NCBI RefSeq assembly: GCF_963576675.1
Contig: NC_088914.1
Span: 84,194,441 to 84,258,440, forward strand
Source: Euphorbia lathyris
Lineage: Eukaryota > Streptophyta > Magnoliopsida > Malpighiales > Euphorbiaceae
Length of the DNA: 64,000 bases
Direction of reading: 5' to 3'
The first letter of the stretch is position 1. Every line of letters starts with the position of its first letter. Shown here in pieces: positions 1 to 10,670 of this stretch. The notes below the pieces were generated by a model that did not search any database, was not told where the DNA came from, and saw only the letters and a program-made list of their open reading frames with translations. The translations under genes and the position numbers were made by a program.

Positions 1-333
1 ATGATTGTGATCTGTTACTAATGAGTGATAAAATGACGCACGTGTGAAGTGTAGATGATAAAATTCATGACCGAGAAGACATTTGATTAATAATTCTCCA
101 ATTGATCCAACTTAACGGAGTAATATAAATAATGTAATTTTAAGTTTTGATGTTTCTTTCCACGTACAATTGGCACAACTTAACGGATTAATATAAATGA
201 TGTGTGACATTCCGTTATCGAGACCTAAATTGGTATCTTTTTTAAATGTTAATTCTATATAGGTGTTATTTTGTATGTAAAGCCTAAATTGATACTTTTC
301 CAAAAACTATACGTATATTTTGATACCTTATTC
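1..333. other. AT-rich non-coding DNA with one arm of an inverted-repeat family
   Basis: I see no gene here. The stretch at about 180-325 has phrases such as CCTAAATTGATAC that recur, inverted, at 1597-1735. It therefore looks like the right arm of a dispersed inverted-repeat element whose left arm lies outside the window. Short open frames here have no recognisable domain. Confidence 0.45.
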
Positions 334-350
334 TTTTTTATTTGTCCATA

Positions 351-862
351 CAACAACAACAACAATAAAGTCTTAGTCCCGAAATGATTTGGGATCGGCT
401 AACATGAACCATCATATAAAACCGTGAAATCAAGTCGTGTCAGCGTCACAAATTCTCTCTCTCCACTCTGTCCTATCCACTACCATATTTTCCTCAATCC
501 CCAATAAACTCATATCACTCTCGATCACACTCCTCCCAATGTGCTTAGGTCTTCCCTATCCCTCACCACTACATCTCTTTGCCACTCTTCAGTCCTTCTA
601 ACTGGCGCATCAAGCGCTTTTCGTCTTACATGGCCAAACCACCTTAGTCGGTTTTCGCTCATTTTATTCTCAATAGATGTAACCCCTACTTTTGTCCTAA
701 TTATTTCATTACTCATCCGATCTTTTCTCGTATGACCACACATTCATCTCAACATACGCATCTCCGCCACCTACATCTTATGAATGTGACAGTGTTTCAC
801 TGTCCAACACTTTGTACCATATAATAATGCTGGTCTGATTGCCGTGCGGTAGAATTTTCCTT
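351..862 (-). mobile_element. 5'-truncated RTE-type LINE, 3' end with reverse transcriptase C-terminus
   Basis: Read on the minus strand, this encodes the tail of an RTE-type reverse transcriptase. A GKFYRTAI-like stretch is followed by an MCGHTRKDR motif and RLRWFGHVRRKALDAPVRR, a hallmark of plant RTE LINE C-termini. The element ends at 351 in a TTG-type simple repeat tail, as RTE elements do. A 17-bp direct repeat (TTTTTTATTTGTCCATA) flanks it at 334-350 and 863-879 and is read as the target-site duplication. The frame is broken upstream of 743, so this is a dead 5'-truncated insertion. The longest intact piece is 525-743 (72 aa). Confidence 0.85.
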
Positions 863-892
863 TTTTTTATTTGTCCATATGGAAGTGAAAAT

Positions 893-1040
893 GTCCATAT
901 GAGCAGGCCGAATTTCTTAACGATGCTTGTCGTCCAAACTCGATGGAAAAATTAAATAAGGATTGAATCCATAACGAAATCAATAAAATAATTAATTAGT
1001 GGGTTAATCTTTGAAACCGGTAAAGTTCAGAATTTAATTA
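893..1040. repeat. Partial copy of the 8811-9295 foldback family
   Basis: The order of phrases (AGGCCGAAT, AACGATG, GTCCAAACTCGA, then TTAATTATG) matches the right arm of the foldback at 8811-9295. No matching left arm or target duplication is visible, so this is an isolated arm. Confidence 0.5.
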
Positions 1041-1238
1041 TGTTTTTTTTTCAAAAGTTATGATGTATTGTACTTATTAACCCATATATATATATTATTA
1101 TTATTTTTTTTTTTTTTTGCGTAATTTAAACAAAGTAAAATGATTACTAAGATAATCTTATATACATGTAAGAAATATATCTTAGTATATTAATTACATA
1201 ACAGCTATTTTAATTCAAAGTTTTTTATATATATATTA

Positions 1239-1924
1239 GGCTTAATGCTTTTCCAGCCCCCTTAACTTGTTTAAATTGGTCATTTTACCCCTCCAACTCA
1301 TCGAGTGTTCTATTTACCCCCCTTAACTCCATAAAAATGGTATTTCTCACCCCCTTAACTTGTCCAAATTTGTCATTTTACCCATTCTCAACTCATCGAA
1401 TATCCTATTTACCCCCTTAACTCCATAAAAGTGGTATTTCTCACCACTTATGATCATATTTACCCTCTTAACTCCATAAAAATGGTATTTCTTATCCCTT
1501 TATAGTAGTCAAAAAAGTTGAAAAGAGAAAAAACGAATTAAAAAATACAAATAACAAGAACATTAATATAAACAAGTTAAATACATTATATGTAGGGATA
1601 ATGTACCAAAATAAGCCTATGATTTTTGGAGAAGTATCAATTTAGGTACCACTTACAAAATAGCATAAATATAGGTTTAACGTTTAAAAAAAGTTATCAA
1701 TTTAGGCTTCGATAATGGATTGTAAGGGATGAAAAATACCGCTTTTATGGAGTTAAGGGGGGTAAATAGAACATTTTATGAGTTGGGGGGGATAAATGGA
1801 CAAGTTGAAGGGGTGAGAAATACCAATTTTACGGAGTTAAGGGGGGTAAATAGGACATTCGATGAGTTGAGGGGGTAAAATGACCAATTTGGACAAGTTA
1901 AGGGGGCTAGAGAAGCATTAGGCC
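1239..1924. mobile_element. Mutator-like foldback element with tandem-repeat arms
   Basis: The ends GGCTTAATGC and GCATTAGGCC are inverted repeats, and the complementarity continues into long arms. Each arm is itself built of units of about 95 bp that begin with a CCCCCTTAACTTG motif (for example near 1256 and 1350). A perfect 9-bp direct repeat TATATATTA flanks the element (1230-1238 and 1925-1933). A 9-bp duplication is typical of the Mutator superfamily. The flanks are AT-rich, so chance matching is a small concern. There is no transposase, so the element is non-autonomous. Confidence 0.75.
1597..1735. repeat. Inserted arm of a second inverted-repeat family
   Basis: This central part of the 1239-1924 element is unrelated to its arms. 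Phrases such as AGTATCAATTTAGG and ATCAATTTAGGCTTCGATAA match, in inverted orientation, the stretch at about 180-325. It is probably a remnant of another element that inserted in the centre. Confidence 0.5.
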
Positions 1925-2066
1925 TATATATTACTATTTTTCATTCAAAAATATTGTGCATCTACGTCTTATTTGATAGTAATAACTACTGTTACTAGGT
2001 TCGGATCGGACCGGTCAGTATGAACCGGTTAGGTATTCGGTCTAAATCCCTTTGGTTTGTTAAATA

Positions 2067-2316
2067 TACTTCGTTTCATATTACATGTCTTTTTAGAGAG
2101 TTGTATAGAAATTAAGGATATTGAAAAAAAGACATTATTGCCCCTTATTTATTGATTCAACTATTTATTTATTTATTCTATCATAAGTCCATTATTCTAA
2201 TTAATTTCCGTAAACCCGCGTTTTATAGCAGAAAAAAAAGATGAATTATATAAAATGACATGCAATATGAAACAAAAAATAATTTCTAGAAATACATGTA
2301 ATATGAAACGAATGTA
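2067..2316. mobile_element. Stowaway-like MITE
   Basis: The ends carry TCGTTTCATATTACATGT and its inverted copy ACATGTAATATGAAACGA. This matches the well-known terminal sequence type of plant Tc1/mariner-derived Stowaway MITEs, which insert at TA. The interior (about 200 bp) is AT-rich and non-coding. Exact ends and the TA duplication are uncertain by a few bases. Confidence 0.65.
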
Positions 2317-3438
2317 CTAATTTATAAAAAATAATTTTATATTTAATATATATAAATTATTTATTTATTTATTACGTTATCTGATTCGATCAATTCGAAT
2401 TATCCGATCTGACTAAATAATCTATAATTCAATTATAAATCCGATTTGATGTCCCGATCATACCGATAACATTGAAATTTGCTTGATTTGATGTATTAAA
2501 CTTTTGTTAATGTGCGTAAAGCATATGTATTAAAGAAAGGTGTAGTTTACTTTATGGGTTTAGATTAGATGATGATGATGCAAATGAGTTGTGACGTTTA
2601 CCGAATATATTTAATATTTACTTGAGAAAATCATTTTACTTTTCCAAACACTTTTACTTTATTTGTTGCCTACCTATTTTTAGTAACTTTATTTCAAATG
2701 TTCCATCAAAAAAAACTTTATTTGAAATGGTAAAACACATTAATTAACAGCTTCATGCAACATTTAAAATTCGATTCTTTATTCCATCAAAAAAAAAATT
2801 CGATTCTTTAAAAATAAATTTATAAGAATTATATTTATATAAAAAAATCAATTTATTAATAAATTGATTTACCGAAAATTAAAAGTAAAAACATATACAA
2901 TATTATGGAACCCGAATAACCCTTTGTATATTTAGACCTTGTTCTTTTTTACTTAATTTCACTTTAAGAAGTTCAGTTCAGTTTAGTTCAGTTCAATTAA
3001 TTTAATTTCAATTCAGTAATTTATTATTATTTATTATAATTATAATTATCAATATATAATTTATTGCTATTTATTATAATTTATATATAATTTATTTTTT
3101 TTAGTAAGAAGGGAAGAAAAAAACAAACATTTATATATAATTTATCATTATTTATTATAATTATTTATATATAAAATTTATCATTATATATAAAATTTAT
3201 TATAATTATAATTATTTGGTGCGACTTGTTTGCAAATTTTGCAAGTAGTAAATAAATATTATTATTATTATTCAATATTATTCCTCCAATATTATTTATT
3301 CAATATTATTATTATTATTATTGTTATTGTTATTGTTTTTTTTTTAAGAAAAATTTGCGCAATGCGTTTACATTAAAGAAGAAAGAAATTGTTATTGTTG
3401 TTTTTAAAGTCTAATATTATCATTATTGTTAAGACAAG
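2317..3438. other. AT-rich non-coding stretch with simple repeats
   Basis: No gene is visible. From about 2970 there are repeated GTTCAGTT/TTCAATT phrases, long ATTTATTATAATT runs and ATT/TTG trinucleotide runs (about 3240-3340). This is low-complexity DNA. Confidence 0.6.
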
Positions 3439-3450
3439 TTCAATTCAGTT

Positions 3451-3538
3451 ATATATTTTGGACTTGAGCCTTTCCGGGGGTGCCAACCTAATTGGGATGT
3501 CCATGATCGGCTTGGTTCCCATTTCTAATATAAAAAAA
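3451..3538 (+). mobile_element. Short retroposon 3' end with A-tail
   Basis: An 88-bp insert contains GAGCCTTTCCGGGGGTGCC and a TTGGGATGTCC phrase and ends in TAAAAAAA. This resembles the 3' end of a plant LINE or SINE transcript. It is flanked by a 12-bp direct repeat TTCAATTCAGTT (3439-3450 and 3539-3550). The surrounding DNA is rich in similar phrases, so the duplication is suggestive rather than proven. Confidence 0.5.
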
Positions 3539-3877
3539 TTCAATTCAGTTAATTTAATTTAATTTAAGTTAAGTTCAGTTGAGTAACATTCAGTTCAGTT
3601 CAGTTAATTTTATTTAATTTCATGGCCTTATTGCGTTGTGTCCTAGTGTGCAATTAGGGTTTTTGTTAACAGTGTACAATAGATGAAGTGAATTATTTTT
3701 AACCGATTTCGGAGTGAAGATTGAAGATGAGCTGACATTTTTTGTTACGGATGTAAAATTAATTTAGTGTTGATAGTTTATTTTTATTTTACATTTAGTG
3801 TAATATAGTTATTTATGCACTTTTTACTTTTCAATGAGAAATATATCAACTACTTCTTTCTCAGAAACATTCGTGAA

Positions 3878-4350
3878 TGGTATCAGAGTACATGTCATTC
3901 ATCCTAAAATCTTTTTCTAAATTACTTCAAAATTGAAGTTTAGTCATGCCACCAAAGAGCTAATTGGAAACTTCACAAATGCATGAAGAAGAATCCAGTT
4001 CAACAAATAAGATGAGCAATACCAATCGAAATCAAGAAATAGATCTTGAATCGTCATTTTAGAGAAATCGAGAATATAATCGCTATTTAGATGACAATTC
4101 AAGTTTAATTCTTATTAGTTCTCCTCCCAATGTCAATTTTTATTTATTTCCTAGAAGCGATCCATGTTATTACTCCTTAAAGTAAAACGTAACACAAGAG
4201 TATTATCTTGAAGGATGATGTCAACTCGGTAGAGTATGAGTAGTTAGTAGAATGAGATAGTTTGGCATTTTCTTGGATTATTAATCTCTTGCTAAGGAAT
4301 TAGCAAATGTTTTTTTAGTTTGCTTCTATTTAAGAGATATTTGAAGAGAA
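3878..4350 (+). mobile_element. Degenerate Ty1/copia 5' region: primer binding site and gag relic
   Basis: TGGTATCAGAG at 3878-3888 is the usual plant copia primer binding site, complementary to the 3' end of initiator tRNA-Met. About 200 bp downstream, broken frames read like the start of copia Gag (NRYLDDNSSLILISSPPN), and near 4270 a piece resembles the SWIINSLAKELAN motif. Stops and shifts interrupt every frame. The sequence before 3878 is probably an eroded LTR; I could not place its start. No pol or second LTR is visible nearby. Confidence 0.5.
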
Positions 4351-4351
4351 A

Positions 4352-5651
4352 TTGCGTTCTCTACTATTTGCTTCCATGATATGGTTGAAAATTTTAAAGA
4401 TATTGTTTCATAGTTTTCTCTTAACTATATTATTTATGGACATTATTTTTTATTTGTTTGAGTTGTTTCAATTTGAAATATATGTTATATTTTTTAAGGA
4501 TATATGTTACAAATATACATGTTTTTCTATATTCAATCGTTTTATATTATTATTTTTAGATAGTATGATACATATTTTAATTGCATTTATATAAGAAAAT
4601 ATAAAAATATAAAAATAATTAATCTCGATTAATATCTAACTAATCCTCAAGGGTTTGGTCACCCAACTAGTGCCTAGCGTTTTTTACAACCTTGGCGATG
4701 ATCCACAAACTAAAAACGAATGACTAAGGGGAGAAAGGAGCGGCGGACAACGACAATGTCGGGAGAGGGAAAAGAGGCTCTCAAGCTCTCGATCAGAATA
4801 AGCGGCATTAGGCTAGTCTAGCATTAGTTAGTGTTAGAGTTATAGCTATCTAATTATTGCTAGTATTTGGGTGTTAGCCATAATTACCCACATAACCCTA
4901 ATCTGACATATTTTCTTTACAGGGGGATAATATTCGACCTATATCGAATATTCCTAACATTTTCTACTCGCTCGTAACGCAACATATTCTACTTCCTTCC
5001 TCTCATTCTCATCCATACTTGCAAAAGTCAGTGCGATTAACATACAAATTAGAGCTCTAGTGTTATACACTCGTTGTAGAAATATAACATCTTGATAGAC
5101 ATGTACCAAACCTAGTATTATACACCCATTTGAGGTATATAGTCATTTTGATTGAAAACATGGATCATAACAGATTGTATGCTTTATCCTAGATTTCAAT
5201 TTTCAGTTTTCACAATTACGCGTATGTGCATAATTATCCGGATGGTGAAAAATAGAAACTTGAATATGTATGCACATGAAAATCTTTCCCTCTTACTATA
5301 TTTCTTCCATCATAATCTAACTTGCTTGTTTGGTCGATATAATACTCACATAATTATGTCATGACCCTTCAGAGTATCCTTCAAAGATAACTACATTAAA
5401 TCATTCTTTTAGAATAAGTTAAAGGTCACGAGGATAAATTTGTAAAACCATTGTTTTATTATGTGAGTCTCGCGCACTAGGAAATATTGAGATCGTAACT
5501 TTTTCATATCATGATAGTTAAACATGTCCCCGTAATTTAGATGTTACATGTATGAGTTTCAAGAAGTATACCAATTATAAGATAATGGGACGGATACGAG
5601 TAATTAAAAAATAAAGAGGTAAGAGTTTGAGATTGACATTACCCTCGAATA
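4352..5651. other. No recognisable gene
   Basis: Two short open frames (4352-4594 and 5152-5364) are AT-rich and hydrophobic, with no domain I recognise, and are taken as chance. The part near 4690-4830 is less AT-rich but unidentified. Near 5060-5130 the phrase CTAGTRTTATACAC occurs twice. Confidence 0.5.
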
Positions 5652-5657
5652 CCCTAC

Positions 5658-6898
5658 GGTGCCGTTTGGTAAGACGTAATGACCTTCGTAATGGAATGGC
5701 CATTACATTGAAGGCTCATTACCATGTTTGGTTGCATATTACAATTTCATTGTAATGGAATGAGAAAACCTTAAGTTAAATTTTGTTGAAGAAATCTTGT
5801 AATCCCCATTACATAGAAAAATGACTTGAATTATCATTACATTGTCATCTAACCTCTCATTTCTCAAATCTCACGTCTAGGGGTGTGCATCGGTACAAAA
5901 CCGAACCGAACCGAACCGAATCAAAAAAATCGAATACCGAAATGATCAAAATAATTCAAACCGACACCGAACCGGATAATAGGTAAAATCAAATTAAAAC
6001 TGAACCGAAATATGCGGTTCAGTTCGGTTTAAACCGAACAAACCGAATTAAGTTAAAAATAACAAATAACAAATAAAAATCACTATATTTTCTCATTAAA
6101 TTTACCTCAACAACAACAAAAATTGAAATAATTCCAAAATATATCTATATTGGATTATTATCTCAACAATAATAAAAAAAACTAAACTTGTATAATATAT
6201 ATATAAATGTAAAATATGTGTAATTCGGTGCGGTTTGGTTTTTTTTATATTTTCTGTCAAACCGAACCGAATACCGAAATACACTTAAAATTAAAACCGA
6301 TGCCGAACCGAATTGTTAAAAAAACCGAATCGAAAAACCGAATTCACTCGGTTCGGTATGCTGTTTAAACCGAACCGATGCACACCCCTACTCACGTCTC
6401 AAAAAGTAGAAAAACATGAAAATTGAAAACGAGAAAAATGAAAAAAAGCTGAAAAACCGAAAAAATGCGAAAAATGAAAAGAAAAATGAGAAAATAGAAA
6501 AACGGTGAAAAATGTTGCAAAATGGAAATTAAAAAAACGGTGAAAATTGTTGAAAATGGAAATTAAAAGAAACGAGAAAAATGTAAAAAAAACAAGAAAA
6601 AGCGAAAACTATATACTAATTTATTGATTTCGGTTAATCTAATTTTGTATTTGATTTCGATTCGACTTTTCACATTTTTCGTGATTTTCATGTTTTTCGT
6701 TGATTTTAATTATGTAAATAAAATTTTATGATTACATTTAATTAGGAAAATATAAATATTGTAATGGTTATTACATTACATCATAATTGTCAACCAAACA
6801 TGGTAATAGAATTACCATTTCATTCCATTCCATTACAACTTTGATTACATTACGACCTTGATTACATTACATTGCATTACGACATACCAAACGGACCC
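5658..6898. mobile_element. Inverted-repeat DNA transposon (Harbinger-like ends), host of a hAT MITE
   Basis: The ends GGTGCCGTTTGGT and ACCAAACGGACCC are imperfect inverted repeats. Both subterminal regions are rich in GTAATGGAATG or its complement, so the element folds back. The GGNCCGTTTGG terminus resembles PIF/Harbinger elements, but the flanking repeat (CCTAC or TAC at 5653-5657 and 6897-6901) is not the expected TWA, so the superfamily is left open. No transposase is present. A hAT-type MITE occupies 5878-6390. After removing it, about 730 bp remain. Confidence 0.6.
5878..6390. mobile_element. hAT-type MITE with perfect 8-bp target duplication
   Basis: The termini TAGGGGTGTGCA and TGCACACCCCTA are perfect inverted repeats of the hAT type. 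The exact 8-bp direct repeat CTCACGTC lies on both sides (5870-5877 and 6391-6398), the size expected of hAT. Subterminal regions are arrays of CGAACCGAACCG or CGGTTCGGTTTG. The 513-bp element is non-coding; an open frame at 6102-6284 is made of these repeats. Confidence 0.9.
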
Positions 6899-7135
6899 TA
6901 CGTGTTGTCATCTCTAGTTAATTAAATAAAAATGATATAATGGGAGTTGAGGCTATGGGAAAATTCTCCACAATGTGGACTTACAATTTCAATTCCTAAG
7001 TTTGTAAAAATTTCATTTTCAATTCTAATTCTAATTCCAACTTCTATTTCAATTCTTATTTTCTATTCGACATTGTTTTACTTAATTAAGTCGTTCTCTT
7101 TACAGTATTAGTTACAAATCTAGCTTTTATATTAA

Positions 7136-7549
7136 GTAAATTACACCAATGTTCACTAAAATTTGGCATCTTAAAAAAGTCATTGAACTTCATTTTGTTT
7201 ACAATAGAGTCACAGAAATTACTTTTTATTTCAATAAAGTCATTCCAATCAATTCAGACAGAAAAATAAGTCACTAGAATAATGATGTGACAACCACGTT
7301 GAAAAAAAAAACTCTATTACGTATAACATGACAATCATGTGACAATTACGTATATGTCACACGACAACTAAAAAATATATAAAAAAAAATTTACTTGTCA
7401 TCCGACTATCATACGTGACTATTATGTCATTATTTTCACAATTTTTTTGTCAGTTGAAATGATTTTATTGAAATAAAAATTAAATCAAAATAAAGTTTAT
7501 TGATCTTTTTAAAACAACTCCAAACTTTAGTGACGTTGATGCATTTAAC
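7136..7549. repeat. Inverted-repeat element, boundaries uncertain
   Basis: The left arm (GTAAATTACACCAATGTT...) and right arm (...GACGTTGATGCATTTAAC) are complementary over more than 100 bp with mismatches, for example TTTATTTCAATAAAGTCATT against its complement near 7450. This resembles the foldback at 13571-23582 in wording. I found no convincing target duplication. Confidence 0.55.
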
Positions 7550-8425
7550 TTTTTTTTTATCATTTAATTTTCACGATCATTTGATATGATAGTTAAATTT
7601 AGGGCATTTATTTTTATAATTTTTCATACAAAATTATTGATACTAATGCCCTATTTATTTGGAAGAAAAATATTGAGCAAAGAAAATTTTTGTCTTGAAA
7701 AATAACATATTATTTGGTGTTTAGCTATAATACCAAAAAATGAGAAACAGTTGTGTGGATAGCTGTTGTTTTAAATGGGTAAGAACATTGGCAGGACCAG
7801 GAACTTATATTTGGAGGGCTAATTTTAGTCATGCGCTTGGAGACGGTTTTTCAAAGGCGGGCTGGACAAAAAAAATTTAGCCTCCAACACTTTAAAACAT
7901 CATCATTTTGGTGTGTTGAAAATGGCTAACATAAAAATAGCAAAAATATTTAATTTTTTATAAGTTCAATGCTAATTTTTAAAAAAATTATAAGATTTTT
8001 ACATAAGGAAAGATTCCCAAACCTAGACTGGATCTGCCTCTAAGTAAGAAAGAATAGAGGAGAGTTCAAAAGTTTAAGGAAATATTAACACATTTTTTTT
8101 TTTCATATAACTTTTTATTGATTACCTTCTAAACAAATAAAAATCAAAAAAATATTTATCGGGCTTGAAAAAAAGGATAGCAAAACAATATATTTTTGTC
8201 ATACAAAGTTTGAGCAAGATAATTCTATGGATTTGTAATAAAAAAAAAATATTATGATGTAGTATTAAAAAAAAGGGATTTCTTAAAAAAAAAAGAAAAA
8301 AAAACTCATTATTCACGTTAAAATAAGGAATTTGTTTGGTAGTACAAAACATGGGTGACAATTTTGATACCGTATGCCAAAACCATAACCCAACAAAAAG
8401 GCCGCTGGCGGACGGTGCGCGGTGC
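7550..8425. other. No recognisable gene
   Basis: AT-rich DNA with A and T runs. The part at 7790-8050 (GGACCAGGAACTT... GACTGGATCTGCC) has the look of an old transposon end but could not be classified. Frames at 8122-8504 on the minus strand have no domain. Confidence 0.5.
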
Positions 8426-8640
8426 TGACGTCAACCGGACAAATTATTAAACTCACCGGCGCATAATGCAGCGCCTGCGTGACGTCATCTTGGGGGCCCT
8501 CCACGTGGAATAGGTGTCCTCATCTTTCTATTTTTGAAGTAATAAAATAAAAGGAATTTGTCAAAATTAATGACCTGTACTTATCGGACACGTCGTCAGA
8601 TACATTGCCTTTCCTCCTTTCATGATGTGGCACTGACGTA
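8426..8640. promoter_or_regulatory. Cluster of palindromic ACGT elements (orphan promoter-like island)
   Basis: TGACGTCA occurs at 8426-8433 and 8480-8487, a perfect G-box CCACGTGG at 8501-8508, and TGACGTAA at 8633-8640, within a locally GC-richer island. These are known binding motifs for plant bZIP and bHLH factors. No gene starts nearby on either strand, so the island may be a relic promoter or part of an unrecognised LTR. Confidence 0.35.
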
Positions 8641-8810
8641 ATGCGTCACTTTCTTTAAATCTTTTCTATTCTGCATTGAGTACCCAACTTGTCTTAGTAG
8701 CTAGTATTATTTTTTTTTTCAAATTTCTCAAAAATCATATAAATCTGAAATTAAAAATAGTATAAATTTTTTTTTTTGGAAATTACAATTTTTATGTTAT
8801 ATATTTTGTA

Positions 8811-9295
8811 GATAAAAAGTATAATAATTAAGCCCTGAGCTTTACATGTTTTAAAGATCAAGTTTCTAATCAATTATTTTTCCACATTGAGTCAATGATC
8901 ATTGATTTTGTTATGGATTTGATCATTATTTAATATTTCCGTCGAGTTTAGGAGATGAAAAGATTGTTTTGGCGATTTTAATGTTGAAAATTAAAAAATG
9001 GGATGGGAGAAAATTGAGTTTGGAAGAATATAATGAAAATTAATTTTTATAATTTCGTTTTAGTTTTTAATTTTTTTTTATCTCTCCTAGTCAAGGAATT
9101 CTTATTTTTATTTGTTCATGTCAACAAGCCGAATCGCCCTAACGATGTATGTAGTCCAAACTCGACAAAAAAATTTAAATAAGGGTCTAATACATAATAG
9201 ACTCAATGATTAAGGGCTCATTGTGAAAAAATAAATGATCAGAGGCTTAATCCTTAAAACAGCCAAAGTTCAGAGGCTTAATTATGCTTTTTACC
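8811..9295. mobile_element. Mutator-like foldback element, 9-bp duplication
   Basis: The left end GATAAAAAGTATAAT and right end (read inverted) GGTAAAAAGCATAAT start arms that stay complementary for over 150 bp, including AATTAAGCC and TGTTTTAA phrases. The perfect 9-bp repeat TATTTTGTA lies at 8802-8810 and 9296-9304. There is no coding capacity. Part of the right arm recurs at 893-1040. Confidence 0.75.
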
Positions 9296-9304
9296 TATTT
9301 TGTA

Positions 9305-9659
9305 TTTCAGCCATGTTTATATGCACTTTAATAACCAAATGAATTTGGTCGTTAACCATTAGATCTAGACTTAATAAATCTAAATGTTAGGATGCTTTGA
9401 AGCTCCACCTTAGAATTCTAATAAACCTAAATCTAATGGTAAATGACCAAATACTACATGATCATTAAGTTCCATGCGATCAAAACCGATTTTAAAAATG
9501 ATTGATTATAAAATATTTTTTATTATGAAAAAAATTATATCTAATATAATTTTGGATAAGTAGGTACAAAAAAATGCACCATCTTTATTTTAAAATTTTC
9601 TCTTTTATGTTTTTTTTTTTTTCTATTTTACTTTTTCATTGATTTTCAGAAAAGAAAAC
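9305..9659. other. Non-coding, with a small stem-loop
   Basis: No gene is visible. ATTTGGTCGTTAACCATT (9343-9360) and AATGGTAAATGACCAAAT (9435-9452) form an imperfect stem around a loop of about 75 bp. Confidence 0.4.
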
Positions 9660-10670
9660 TTTGATAAAGAAACGCTTAACAAATGGGAAATCCAAAGGTG
9701 AGAAAGAAGGATTTAAAATATAACCAAACTCTTCTAGCTAAAGTATGAACAACATAATTAGCTTGTTGCTTTTATTAAATAAAAGAAACTTTAAACTTGC
9801 TAATCTGATTAGCTAGAGCTATGTAGTTGGAGATGATATTATCAAACTTAGAAATGTGTTTACATTAGTACAAAAAAGCCATAGCGATTATTTGAGAATT
9901 TGTTGTTTAATCCATGGGAGAGCCTTGTTGACACATAGCGTTTTATCTATCTTTACCGCTAATAGATTCGAAAAGACTTTTAAGAAACACTCCACATCAT
10001 CACATTGGTGATCCTAAACCACGCCCCATCTGCCCCGTGTTCGAAAAGATAGCAGCATCAACATTTATTTTTAAAAAGCATGAAATAGGTCTGATCCAAT
10101 CAAAAGGACTGGAAACCCGCTGACCAGAAGCAGAAAAACACATTAGGGATAGCTTGAGCATCTAGGTCCTTCCACAGAAGATTAAACCAAGATTTGAAAG
10201 ACTCAATAGGAGGAAGACAAAGGTCGAGATTACCAGTCTACCAACAATTTGAAGCGAACTGACAGCCGATGAAAAGGTGCAATGTATGCTTTCCAACCTC
10301 CCCATAAGTGGTGCATCAATTATCAATGGTAAGGCCTTTGAGATAGAGTATTCACAAATAGGGAGACAGTTAAAACACAACTTCCACAATAAGAGCTTGA
10401 CATAAGGCAAAATGTTAAGTTGCTAGAGACTCACCCAGCCTAACACCCTCGTCCATCCTTGAGAATTAAGTTAAGATTTGGTCCGCAATAATTTTGTAAC
10501 CAGACTTGACCTTGTAGGTTCCAATCCTATCAAAATTCCACCTTAGGCGGTCCTTCAAATCACTCAACCCACACAACAAACTCAACATCACATTAATTTC
10601 GTCCTTGATAAATAATTTTTGTAATAAATTTTGTTTCGAGTAAGTTGTACTAAGGATCAACAATTATATA
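9660..10670 (-). pseudogene. L1-type LINE relic: zinc-binding RT region and RNase H end
   Basis: On the minus strand, 10663-10466 reads like the part of a plant L1 LINE after the RT: NLLQKLFIKDEINVMLSL, then RLRWNFDRIGTYKVKSGYK. That motif precedes the reverse-transcriptase zinc-binding domain (zf-RVT). The frame at 10410-10162 continues the domain (PYVKLLLWKLCFNCLP), and near 9860-9760 a piece matches the RNase H end (DNIISNYIALANQISKFKV). Stops separate the pieces. The matching RT lies at 12396-12893, beyond a gypsy fragment. The expected A-tail at the low-coordinate end is not clear. Confidence 0.75.

Noticed and set aside
4352..5364. 80-aa and 70-aa frames as small genes
   Set aside because: Hydrophobic, AT-driven composition, no start context, no domain.
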